Assembly: GCA_014377155.1 (NCBI GenBank)
Contig: JACMQD010000269.1
Span: forward strand, 1-5,876
Source of the DNA: Herminiimonas sp.
GTDB lineage: Bacteria > Pseudomonadota > Gammaproteobacteria > Burkholderiales > Burkholderiaceae
Length of the DNA: 5,876 nt
Direction of reading: 5' to 3'
Shown: positions 1 through 5,855 of the stretch, piece after piece
Layout: each line of letters begins with the position of its first letter
Numbering within the stretch: the stretch's first letter is position 1
Made by a program: the position numbers and the translations under genes
The notes under the pieces: model-generated
What the model saw: the letters and a program-made list of their open reading frames with translations, nothing else
What the model was told of the DNA's origin: nothing
The model's database searches: none

Positions 1-178
1 ATTATGCACTTTCGCATGTCAAAAAGACATGTTTGCAACATGCTCGCAGTCGCGCAAGTCGTGTCGATTTCTAAAATATTGCTTTTAGGACTCAACGTGT
101 CACGTTTAAGTTCCGGTCCGTTACATTTAAGCGGCCAGAATTGTTCTGTGCGAAAAGAAACGTCGGGTCACGCAGTCA
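1..178. other. Non-coding stretch with several small inverted repeats
   Basis: No credible gene is visible here. The open frame from position 4 has no ribosome binding site and its translation looks like nothing I know. The first 106 bases contain four short perfect inverted repeats: CATGTC/GACATG (15-20 with 26-31), CATGTT/AACATG (28-33 with 37-42, sharing CATG with the first), CTAAAA/TTTTAG (71-76 with 83-88), and AACGTG-T-CACGTT (94-106). The stretch is also richer in A and T than the genes to its right. It could be the control region of a gene left of the window, or scar sequence linked to the neighbouring broken gene. Confidence 0.5.
94..106. promoter_or_regulatory. Perfect 13-nt palindrome, possible operator
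   Basis: AACGTG, a single central T, then CACGTT form a perfect 6-bp inverted repeat around one base. The symmetry is typical of dimeric regulator sites, but no target gene or promoter is visible inside the window. Function is inference only. Confidence 0.25.
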
Positions 179-445
179 GTCGCATTCAACGCCACCCATG
201 ACTGGCAATACCACGCCGGTCCTGGCGCGACCAGATTGATCCGGATGCCGCGCTCGGAATGATTCGTGGCCAGCAATTTCGTAAATGTGTGAATGCTGCC
301 CTTGGTGGTCGAATAGTCGAACACGTTCTTGTTGCCGAACAGCCCGGTTGCCGGTCCGGTATTGATGATCGCCGCACCCGGTTTCAAGTGCGGCATGCCG
401 GCTTTTTCGATCGACCAGTCGCCACACGGAAAATGGTTCGATTAA
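179..445 (-). pseudogene. Broken short-chain dehydrogenase/reductase (SDR) remnant
   Basis: Reading the minus strand from about 445 down to 211 gives the middle of a classical SDR oxidoreductase: MPHLKPGAAIINTG (394 downward, strand beta-5 with the catalytic-serine region), then DYSTTKG with the YxxxK catalytic Tyr and Lys, then GIRINLVAPGPAW, the segment after beta-6 that positions the nicotinamide. Everything before this is missing: the Rossmann TGxxxGxG cofactor motif is absent and an in-frame stop lies near 446-448. After the W codon (211-213) the similarity leaves this frame and continues in another as LPVMGGVE (208-185). Related SDRs have a WTPLQ.xGG-like stretch there, so a small deletion, probably of 4 nt, has shifted the frame. 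Family length is about 250-290 residues; only about 80 remain. The fragment resembles the YghA/general-stress SDR subgroup, which I recall but cannot verify. It is probably non-functional. Confidence 0.85.
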
Positions 446-500
446 CAAGTTCCCTGGACCGAGGGTGGTGGCGATCAGTTTCGAACTTCAGGCTATGGAC

Positions 501-534
501 AAAAAAATGCCCGCAAGACCGGTGGCTTGCGGGC
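501..534 (-). terminator. Intrinsic terminator of the photolyase unit
   Basis: GCCCGCAAG (509-517) pairs perfectly with CTTGCGGGC (526-534) around an 8-nt loop. On the minus strand the stem is followed directly by A and seven T residues (508-501), the classic rho-independent layout. No T-run follows on the plus strand, so it works for leftward transcription. It lies 129 bp beyond the photolyase stop and before the SDR remnant, so it probably ends the DUF2256-photolyase transcript. Confidence 0.88.
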
Positions 535-636
535 CAACAAAACACTTTGGAGACACCCTGTTATCGGAAGCCATGGAAAAATCTTTAGTGATGCTTGAAC
601 AGCGATGAAAGACCATTTCGGCTGCTCACTCCGTGC

Positions 637-668
637 TGTGACCCTCGTGCCACGACACGAAGGTCACA
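637..668 (-). other. 13-bp RNA hairpin enclosing the photolyase stop codon
   Basis: In the minus-strand RNA, 668-656 pairs with 649-637: thirteen pairs with one U-G wobble (661 with 644) and a 6-nt loop UCGUGG. The opposite strand would have an A-C mismatch at that position, which suggests the structure belongs to the photolyase mRNA. The UGA stop (666-664) lies within the 5' arm. No U-tract follows, so this is not a standard terminator. It may protect the 3' end or affect termination or release. Confidence 0.6.
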
Positions 669-2190
669 AGCTGTCGAGATCGCGGCGCAGTGCGGCGGCT
701 TTGCGTCCGGTATCTTCTCGCAGCGCAGGGTCCATTTTTTCGAGCTGGCGGTACACCATGCCGATGCGCGGGTTGGACTTCAGACGCTGTTCGTTGCGCG
801 CGTAGAAATCCCAGTACAGCGCGTTGTAGGGGCATGCTTTTTCGGTGATGCGTTCCTTCCGATCGTAGTGACAGCCCTTGCAATAGTCGCTCATGCGATC
901 GATGTAGGCTGCACTTGAAACATAAGGCTTGGTGGCCAGCAGGCCACCATCGGCAAACTGGCTCATGCCGAGCGTGTTGGGCAGTTCGACCCATTCGAAC
1001 GCGTCGATGTAGATTCCCAGGTACCAGCGGTGCAGGGCGTCTGGCGACAGCCCGGCAAGCAGCGCAAAATTACCGATGATCATCAGGCGCTGGATATGGT
1101 GGGCGTGGGCATTTTCCAGCGAGTCGCCGATGGCGTGCGCCAGGCAGCGCATCTTGGTCTTGCCGGTCCAGAACCAGTCAGGCAGGTCAGCCTGGTGATC
1201 AAAATAGTTGTGTTCCGTGTAACCCGGCATGCGCGCCCAGTAGACGCCGCGGATATATTCGCGCCATCCGAGGATCTGGCGGATGAAGCCTTCAGCCGCT
1301 TCGAGCGGCGCGCGGTTCTCGCGCCACGCAGTCTCGACGGCGATGACGACTTCGGCCGGCGAGAGCATCTTCGTGTTCAGCGCAAACGACAGCAGCGAGT
1401 GAAACAGACGGGAGGCGCGCGCGCTCATCGCATCCTGGTAGGCGCCGAAGTGTGGCAATGCGTGCACGATGAAGGCATCGAGCTGTACCAGTGCTTCATC
1501 CCGGTTGAGCGGCCAGGGCAGGTCGGCCGCATGCGGCGTGCCGAAGCTCTGGATACCTGCCGCAACGATGGTGCCCCACAGCGCGCCATGGTCATGGCGG
1601 ATGCGCAGGTCGGGCGGCTCGGCAGGCGTGCCGGGCCAAGCCTTGCGATTGTCATGATCGTAATTCCACTGGCCGCCGACCGGCTTGCCGTCTTCCATCA
1701 GCACTCGGTGGCGCACCCGCATGTCGCGATAAAAATTCTCCATCAACCACTTGCGCCGGCCGGCAAAGAGTTCGGCAGCATCGGCGCGGCGGGTATAGAA
1801 ATGCTCGCTGTCGACCATCCCCGCCGGGATCGTCTGACGCGCCGCAAAATCGGCAAGTTGTGCATCGAGGCGCCATTCGTCGGGCGCCTGGTACTTGAAC
1901 GAGCGCGCCTTGTAGTGCGCGATCAGCCAGTCGAGATTGGCGGTCAGCGATTGCGTGTTGGCGGCATCGTCGATTGCCAGGTAGTGGACCCGGTGACCGG
2001 CCGCCTGCAGCGCCCGAGCAAGGTCGCGCATGCCGGCGAAGATCGCCAGGATCTTTTGCGCATGATGCAGCACGTAGTCGGTTTCCTGCCGTATTTCCAT
2101 GAGGACGTACGCGACGTCGGCGTCGGGTGTCGCGAACCAGCTGTGGTGCGGATTGAGCTGGTCGCCGAGGATGAGCCTGAGATGCGTCAA
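664..2190 (-). CDS. Fe-S cluster photolyase/cryptochrome of the bacterial (6-4) photolyase class
   Basis: This 508-residue flavoprotein matches the prokaryotic Fe-S photolyase family (Agrobacterium PhrB, Rhodobacter CryB; COG3046). In that family, FAD excited by blue light repairs UV (6-4) photoproducts, with a lumazine antenna and a [4Fe-4S] cluster. The N-terminal alpha/beta antenna domain opens with LRLILGDQL (4-12). The cluster ligands are seen as Cys349, Cys437, Cys440 and Cys453, each one below the PhrB ligands 350/438/441/454 as I recall them. The active-site pair His364-His365 lies in AHAHHIQRLM. Trp341 and Trp389-Tyr390 match the PhrB electron-transfer residues 342 and 390-391. All diagnostic residues are present, so the enzyme looks intact. 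The start is a TTG at 2190: GGAG stands 6 nt before it, and no other start codon lies between it and the upstream in-frame stop. It follows the DUF2256 gene by 80 bp on the same strand. Lesion specificity is inferred from the family; a purely signalling cryptochrome role remains possible. Confidence 0.95.
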   Translation of the reverse strand: MTHLRLILGDQLNPHHSWFATPDADVAYVLMEIRQETDYVLHHAQKILAIFAGMRDLARALQAAGHRVHYLAIDDAANTQSLTANLDWLIAHYKARSFKYQAPDEWRLDAQLADFAARQTIPAGMVDSEHFYTRRADAAELFAGRRKWLMENFYRDMRVRHRVLMEDGKPVGGQWNYDHDNRKAWPGTPAEPPDLRIRHDHGALWGTIVAAGIQSFGTPHAADLPWPLNRDEALVQLDAFIVHALPHFGAYQDAMSARASRLFHSLLSFALNTKMLSPAEVVIAVETAWRENRAPLEAAEGFIRQILGWREYIRGVYWARMPGYTEHNYFDHQADLPDWFWTGKTKMRCLAHAIGDSLENAHAHHIQRLMIIGNFALLAGLSPDALHRWYLGIYIDAFEWVELPNTLGMSQFADGGLLATKPYVSSAAYIDRMSDYCKGCHYDRKERITEKACPYNALYWDFYARNEQRLKSNPRIGMVYRQLEKMDPALREDTGRKAAALRRDLDSL

Positions 2191-2196
2191 ACGGTT

Positions 2197-2200
2197 CTCC
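2197..2200 (-). promoter_or_regulatory. Ribosome binding site fixing the photolyase TTG start
   Basis: On the minus strand, AACGGAGAACCGT precedes TTG. GGAG sits 6 nt from the start codon, an ideal spacing. No ATG or GTG occurs in this frame between the upstream stop and this TTG, so TTG is the only reasonable initiation codon. Confidence 0.75.
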
Positions 2201-2270
2201 GTTAAGTCTGATTGGTTGTAATTGAAATGGCGTTAAAGGATCGATCCCGGCGCCTGGCCGGTGTCCCGCC

Positions 2271-2420
2271 TCACGCGGCCGGCTTCTTCGCCTTGCGGCA
2301 ACGATCGGAGCAATACCGGACTTCTTCCCAGACCTTCTCCCATTTCTTGCGCCAGCTGAACGGCAGGCCGCAATGCGCACATATCTTGCTAGGAAGATCC
2401 GATTTCTTTCGCATTCGCAT
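2271..2420 (-). CDS. DUF2256 small zinc-ribbon-like protein
   Basis: From the ATG at 2420 this encodes 49 residues: a basic start ([12 protein letters not shown]), then CAHC, a [12 protein letters not shown] core and CSDRC near the basic C-terminal end. The four cysteines are 14, 17, 37 and 41, spaced CxxC-x19-CxxxC, which suggests one bound metal, probably zinc. [21 protein letters not shown] is the signature of the DUF2256 family, whose function is unknown to me. The frame stays open up to a TTG at 2453, but the added residues ([11 protein letters not shown]) do not look like the family and the second in-frame ATG (2414) is also possible. A weak GAG-type site lies about 8 nt before ATG 2420. 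It precedes the Fe-S photolyase gene on the same strand with an 80-bp gap and no terminator between, so co-transcription is likely. From memory, DUF2256 genes often accompany photolyase/cryptochrome genes; that needs a search. Confidence 0.9.
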   Translation of the reverse strand: MRMRKKSDLPSKICAHCGLPFSWRKKWEKVWEEVRYCSDRCRKAKKPAA

Positions 2421-2493
2421 GTTTTGTTCTCGTCTCGCGCAATGGTGGTGCAATAAAGCCGATGGGGACCGCCGACCACGAAAAATATCTCTG

Positions 2494-2512
2494 CCTGAAA
2501 TGATTCCTGAAA
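2494..2512. repeat. Tandem CCTGAAA direct repeat, 12-bp period
   Basis: CCTGAAA occurs at 2494-2500 and again at 2506-2512, so the copies start 12 bp apart, near one helical turn. They lie between the divergent DUF2256 and amidase genes, about 75 bp before the first DUF2256 start and about 105 bp before the amidase start. The position suits a regulator site serving either promoter. I cannot assign clear -35/-10 elements in this intergenic region. Confidence 0.3.
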
Positions 2513-2577
2513 GTACGATAGATTATGGCAACTTAATCGCGGGCACGGGGCGCGCGAATCAATTCATGGAGAAATAC

Positions 2578-2619
2578 ATGCAGCATGGTCCAGTCGCTTT
2601 ATCGGGAGTGCAATCTTGA
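2578..2619 (+). CDS. Possible 13-residue leader peptide overlapping the amidase start
   Basis: ATG at 2578 opens MQHGPVALSGVQS followed by TGA at 2617-2619. GGAG (2568-2571) stands 6 nt before this ATG, a good ribosome binding site. The TGA overlaps the amidase TTG start in the sequence TTGA, and the amidase ribosome binding site lies inside this mini-ORF, so ribosomes ending here could restart at the amidase. No attenuator-type codon run is present. The peptide itself resembles nothing I know. The role in translational coupling is inferred from geometry alone. Confidence 0.35.
   Translation: MQHGPVALSGVQS
2604..2608 (+). promoter_or_regulatory. Ribosome binding site fixing the amidase TTG start
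   Basis: GGGAG lies 7 nt before TTG at 2616. The frame is open upstream to a TGA at 2508-2510 but contains no ATG or GTG, so the TTG is the first usable start. It also places the twin-arginine motif at residues 3-4, as expected for a Tat signal. Confidence 0.75.
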
Positions 2620-4202
2620 ATCGCCGCGTTTTCATCAAGGCTGGCGTGGCCGCCGGTAGCATCGGTGCGGTGGCCGACGCGCTGGCAGTACCGGCAAGCG
2701 GCCAGGTCTCGATCGTCGAAGCCAGTGTCGCAGAATTACAGGCCGCCATGAAGAGCGGCCGCCTGACCTCCCATGCGCTGACGGCACAATATCTGGCCCG
2801 CATCGCCGCCTTCGACAAGGCCGGGCCAAAGATCAACGCCATCATCGAACTCAATCCGGATGCCCTGACGATTGCCGCGGCGCTCGATGCGGAGCGCAAG
2901 GCGAAGGGACCACGTGGCCCACTCCATGGTATCCCGGTCCTGATCAAGGACAATATCGCGACCGCTGACAAGATGCAGACCACTGCCGGTTCCCTGGCGC
3001 TGGTCGGTGCAAAAGCACCGCGGGATGCCTTCGTGGTCAGGCAGCTGCGGGCGGCAGGTGCGGTTATCCTTGGCAAGACCAACCTCAGTGAATGGGCCAA
3101 CATCCGTTCGACGCGCTCCACTTCCGGCTGGAGTGCGCGCGGCGGACAGACGCATAATCCCTATGCGCTCAATCGCAATACCAGCGGCTCCAGTTCGGGT
3201 TCCGGCGCCGCTGCTGCCGCCAGTTTCGCCACGCTTGCAGTCGGTACCGAAACCGATGGGTCGATCACCTCGCCAGCCTCGATCTGCGGCTTGGTGGGCC
3301 TGAAACCGACGGTCGGGCTGGTGAGCCGCGACGGCATCATTCCGATCTCGCATTCACAGGATACGGCCGGGCCGATGACCCGATCGGTTGCTGACGCCGC
3401 TGCGCTGCTGACCGCCATGACGGGTGTCGACGGGCACGATGCGGCGACCGCTGCGAGTGCTGGCAAGGCACAGGATTACATGAAGTTTCTTGATGCCGAA
3501 GGTTTGCGCGGCGCCCGAATTGGCGTGGCCCGCAATGCGATGGGTGGCAACACCCGGATGCAGCCGATCATCGACGCCGCCCTGGCGACGATGAAGGCGA
3601 AAGGCGCGGTCCTGATCGACATCGAGATGCCGAACATGGCCAAGTACGGCGATTCGGAACTCGAGGTGATGTTGTTCGAACTGAAGGCCGATCTCAACAA
3701 ATACCTGGCCGAATTCGGCAAGGGCGCGCCGGTTGCGACGTTGAAGGACATCATCGCCTTCAATGAAAAGAATCGTGCCAGCGAAATGCCCTATTTCGAC
3801 CAGGAGTTGTTCATCAAGGCAGAAGCCAAGGGCGGCCTCGACAGCAAGGATTATCTCGATGCCCTGAAGAACAATCATCGCTATGCCCGTGCCGAGGGAA
3901 TCGACCAGGTAATGGCCGCGAACAAGCTCGATGCGATCTTTGCCCTGACTGGCACACCGGCATGGCTGACGGATTACATCAATGCCGATCACTTCGGCGA
4001 CAGCTTTTCTTCGCCGGCGGCGGTCGCAGGCTATCCGCATGTGACAGTACCGGCGGGCTTCATCGCAGGACTGCCGGTGGGCATTTCGTTCGTTGCCGGT
4101 GCCTATGCGGAAGGCATGCTGATCAAACTGGCCTACGCGTTCGAGCAGGCGACGCGGCATCGCAAGGCGCCGACCTTTCCGGCGAGCGTGTCGCTGACCT
4201 GA
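2616..4202 (+). CDS. Tat-exported amidase-signature family hydrolase
   Basis: This 528-residue protein belongs to the amidase signature (AS) family, which hydrolyses C-N amide bonds with a Ser-cisSer-Lys triad. All three are visible: Lys111 in HGIPVLIKDN, the cis-Ser at Ser192 in GSSSGSG, and the nucleophile Ser216 in GTETDGSI. The 24-residue spacing of the two serines matches FAAH (217/241) and the Stenotrophomonas peptide amidase (202/226). The N-terminus, MNRRVFIKAG followed by an Ala/Gly-rich hydrophobic stretch to about residue 27, is a twin-arginine signal, so it is probably folded in the cytoplasm and exported to the periplasm. Export and the absence of a gatB/gatC neighbour argue against a GatA role in tRNA amidation, although automatic annotation may call it that. 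Substrate is unknown; peptide amides or other small amides are options. The start is TTG. It is transcribed alone, divergent from DUF2256, and followed within 20 bp by a terminator. Confidence 0.94.
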   Translation: MNRRVFIKAGVAAGSIGAVADALAVPASGQVSIVEASVAELQAAMKSGRLTSHALTAQYLARIAAFDKAGPKINAIIELNPDALTIAAALDAERKAKGPRGPLHGIPVLIKDNIATADKMQTTAGSLALVGAKAPRDAFVVRQLRAAGAVILGKTNLSEWANIRSTRSTSGWSARGGQTHNPYALNRNTSGSSSGSGAAAAASFATLAVGTETDGSITSPASICGLVGLKPTVGLVSRDGIIPISHSQDTAGPMTRSVADAAALLTAMTGVDGHDAATAASAGKAQDYMKFLDAEGLRGARIGVARNAMGGNTRMQPIIDAALATMKAKGAVLIDIEMPNMAKYGDSELEVMLFELKADLNKYLAEFGKGAPVATLKDIIAFNEKNRASEMPYFDQELFIKAEAKGGLDSKDYLDALKNNHRYARAEGIDQVMAANKLDAIFALTGTPAWLTDYINADHFGDSFSSPAAVAGYPHVTVPAGFIAGLPVGISFVAGAYAEGMLIKLAYAFEQATRHRKAPTFPASVSLT

Positions 4203-4220
4203 TTGGCAGATTGGGCAGGG

Positions 4221-4255
4221 CAAGGCGCATCCTTGGAAGGAGCGCCTTGTTTTTT
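4221..4255 (+). terminator. Intrinsic terminator of the amidase gene
   Basis: CAAGGCGC (4221-4228) pairs perfectly with GCGCCTTG (4242-4249), followed by six T residues (4250-4255). The loop can pair further (TCC at 4230-4232 with GGA at 4239-4241) after a bulged A, giving a strong stem. It begins 19 bp after the amidase stop. Confidence 0.92.
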
Positions 4256-4275
4256 GTATTTGATGCAAGTAGTCC

Positions 4276-4312
4276 GCATCGAAAGCGGCTAGCCGTTGAT
4301 GTCGTTTTTTTT
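4276..4312 (+). terminator. Possible second, tandem terminator
   Basis: An imperfect stem can form from CATC (4277-4280) with GATG (4298-4301), AA with TT just inside, and CGG with CCG around CTAG, with small bulges. TCG and then eight T residues (4305-4312) follow. It is weaker than the first terminator, but its T-run is longer. It stands between the amidase and a convergent gene, where it would limit read-through into that gene's antisense strand. Confidence 0.4.
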
Positions 4313-4327
4313 CAAAGACGATACGGC

Positions 4328-5758
4328 TCAGTGAGAAAACAATGCCGTTTCAAGAAGCGCATTCTTGACACATGCAATATTGAATGCCCATGCACGGTAT
4401 TCAGGATGCTTTATGCCTTCCAGATCCTTCGGAAACTGGGGACTGGTGTACCAATCGTTGAGCGCCGGATCAATCAGAATATTCCTGGATGTGATCGCGG
4501 AAAAAAGCTGCGCATATTTGCTCGTTTCGATGACTGCGTCCACCAGTGCCGCGCGTTGGTTCCGCGGATCGATTTCCAGCTCATCGTGGAAATCCCCAAC
4601 CTGCACCGAGCCGGTATGTTCCATGTCTTCTTCGGAAAGCTCCGCAATCTCGGCTTCCACGCCACTGGACGACCCCAATCCTTTATACCTTGCAATGCGC
4701 ATTTCCAGATCTCCAACCTCGTAGAAAAGCTTTTGGATAAAAACGGCAGCTTGTTTCACCGGCAGTTGGCAATGTTCAAAACCGCTTGCAAAATATCGTT
4801 CGTCCGATAAGCCGGTTTGAGGATCGTAGCGCGAATTGGTGCTCTCTTCCGGGCGAATGAATGCTGCGGCAAACGTGCCGCCGTACTCGTTGGTGAAAGT
4901 GCTTGACCCAGGTATCTCGTTGGATAACCAGACAGCAAATTTGCCGTTCCGGAACGTGATGCCGCCTATGTCGACAAATTCATTGCTCGAGAGACCCTTC
5001 GGCGCGCGATTAGTTTCGTTGAGGTATGACAAACCGAGATTTCCCAAATTTTGCATCAGTCCATCGCGCCGTGAAGGTCCGGCTTTCCTGCAGCAATCGA
5101 CAATGGCGTGGAGGGCCGCGTCATTTTTTCGTAAAAACTGGTTGAAGGTTGCACGCTGCGTCAGCATTGGGCAAAAGCGCTCGGCGCGCGCGATCTTCTG
5201 ACACAGATCGTCGAGGCCAATTTCGACTTGATGTTTCAATGCCTCTACCTGCGCCGTTAGCAAACGTTGGTTCAACCTTGGCGACTGGGATGCGTTGTGT
5301 GCGTCGATTATTCTTTTCGACGTATCGCTCACATCCTCGAGAATCTCACGCACCATCAGGAAACTGGCCTTGCGTTGCAAGGCTTTTCTCTCAGCGGGTT
5401 GGTCCCCGAGTTGCATGGCTTTGAAGGGGTCCAGTTGCGCATTCGTAAGACCGATATGCTTGTCCTGATCATAACGCTCCAGACGCTCGATCGCTTTTTG
5501 TTGATTCGGCGTGAATAATTGCCGGCTTTCAGCGAGGGGGGGAAGAAACCTGTTTTTTAGTGTCCGCACACGGGAAAACGGCGTGTCGGGAGGAGGTGGT
5601 GGTGCGGGGGGCGCACTCGGACGCGCGTCCTGACGTTGGCCGCTACCGCCCCCAAGCCTCGCTAGGCCCGGAGAAAAGCCGTCACGCTGGCCGCCGACAT
5701 CATAAAAGCCGCATTCAGTCCCGCCGGCCGGCTGTAATCTGGCATTGAAAGCTTGCAT
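4328..5758 (-). CDS. Unrecognised 476-residue protein, candidate secreted effector
   Basis: I do not recognise this family. From ATG 5758 the product has 476 residues. Residues 1-60 are rich in Gly, Pro, Ser, Gln and Arg, lack a hydrophobic segment, and contain a polyproline run (SAPPAPPPPPDTP, 48-60); this part is probably disordered. Residues about 83-225 are charged and mostly helical (QQKAIERLERYDQDKH, EDVSDTSKRIIDAHN, LLTAQVEALKHQVE). Residues about 255-360 look mixed alpha/beta, with DIGGITFRNGKFAVWLSNE and TNEYGGTFAAAFIRPEE. An acidic patch follows (367-381), then a helical end, HPEYRAWAFNIACVKNALLE. I see no known catalytic motif. Sampled lines run about 50% GC against about 60% in the neighbours, suggesting transfer. 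ATG 5758 lacks a clear ribosome binding site; TTG 5806 is possible, and the frame stays open to the window edge, so the true start may lie further upstream. A type III-like effector would fit the layout, but that is a guess. Confidence 0.8.
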   Translation of the reverse strand: MQAFNARLQPAGGTECGFYDVGGQRDGFSPGLARLGGGSGQRQDARPSAPPAPPPPPDTPFSRVRTLKNRFLPPLAESRQLFTPNQQKAIERLERYDQDKHIGLTNAQLDPFKAMQLGDQPAERKALQRKASFLMVREILEDVSDTSKRIIDAHNASQSPRLNQRLLTAQVEALKHQVEIGLDDLCQKIARAERFCPMLTQRATFNQFLRKNDAALHAIVDCCRKAGPSRRDGLMQNLGNLGLSYLNETNRAPKGLSSNEFVDIGGITFRNGKFAVWLSNEIPGSSTFTNEYGGTFAAAFIRPEESTNSRYDPQTGLSDERYFASGFEHCQLPVKQAAVFIQKLFYEVGDLEMRIARYKGLGSSSGVEAEIAELSEEDMEHTGSVQVGDFHDELEIDPRNQRAALVDAVIETSKYAQLFSAITSRNILIDPALNDWYTSPQFPKDLEGIKHPEYRAWAFNIACVKNALLETALFSH

Positions 5759-5786
5759 GGGGTACTTTGCAAAAAAGGAGGATCGA

Positions 5787-5837
5787 ATGATGAAAAGCGA
5801 CACCAATGCAATGTCGCAAGGTGTTCCTAATACGTGA
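5787..5837 (+). CDS. Possible 16-codon small ORF with a strong ribosome binding site
   Basis: AAGGAGG (5775-5781) is a near-perfect Shine-Dalgarno sequence 5 nt before ATG 5787 (8 nt before the second ATG at 5790). The ORF reads MMKSDTNAMSQGVPNT and stops at TGA 5835-5837. It runs opposite the upstream region of the unknown minus-strand gene. It could be a leader peptide, a small protein, or the surviving start of a gene lost or frameshifted at this boundary. The peptide resembles nothing I know. The support is the ribosome binding site alone. Confidence 0.35.
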   Translation: MMKSDTNAMSQGVPNT

Positions 5838-5841
5838 TTAA

Positions 5842-5855
5842 AACAGCGTACTGTT
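5842..5855. promoter_or_regulatory. AACAG-CGTA-CTGTT palindrome, possible operator
   Basis: AACAG (5842-5846) and CTGTT (5851-5855) form a perfect inverted repeat around CGTA. It lies about 85 bp upstream of the proposed ATG of the unknown minus-strand gene, where a regulator could act. It is not a LexA box: the half-sites are ACAG...CTGT rather than CTGT...ACAG. No regulator is assigned. Confidence 0.25.

Noticed and set aside
490..618. 42-codon minus-strand ORF (ATG 618) after the photolyase
   Set aside because: It has no suitably spaced ribosome binding site and runs through the intrinsic terminator stem at 509-534, so translation of it is unlikely.
1030..2205. 391-codon plus-strand open frame opposite the photolyase gene
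   Set aside because: It is the antisense shadow of a GC-rich coding sequence. Its translation has no recognisable domain, whereas the minus strand encodes a complete Fe-S photolyase with every diagnostic residue.
2212..2619. 135-codon plus-strand open frame across DUF2256 and the intergenic region
   Set aside because: Most of it is opposite the DUF2256 gene and has no family resemblance. Only its last 13 codons, with their own ribosome binding site, merit mention as a possible leader peptide.
3354..4268. 304-codon minus-strand open frame opposite the amidase
   Set aside because: It is a shadow of the amidase gene, and the supposed protein crosses the amidase terminator and shows no domain.
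5842..5855. LexA/SOS box
   Set aside because: The half-sites are inverted relative to CTGT-N8-ACAG, so the palindrome is not a LexA site.
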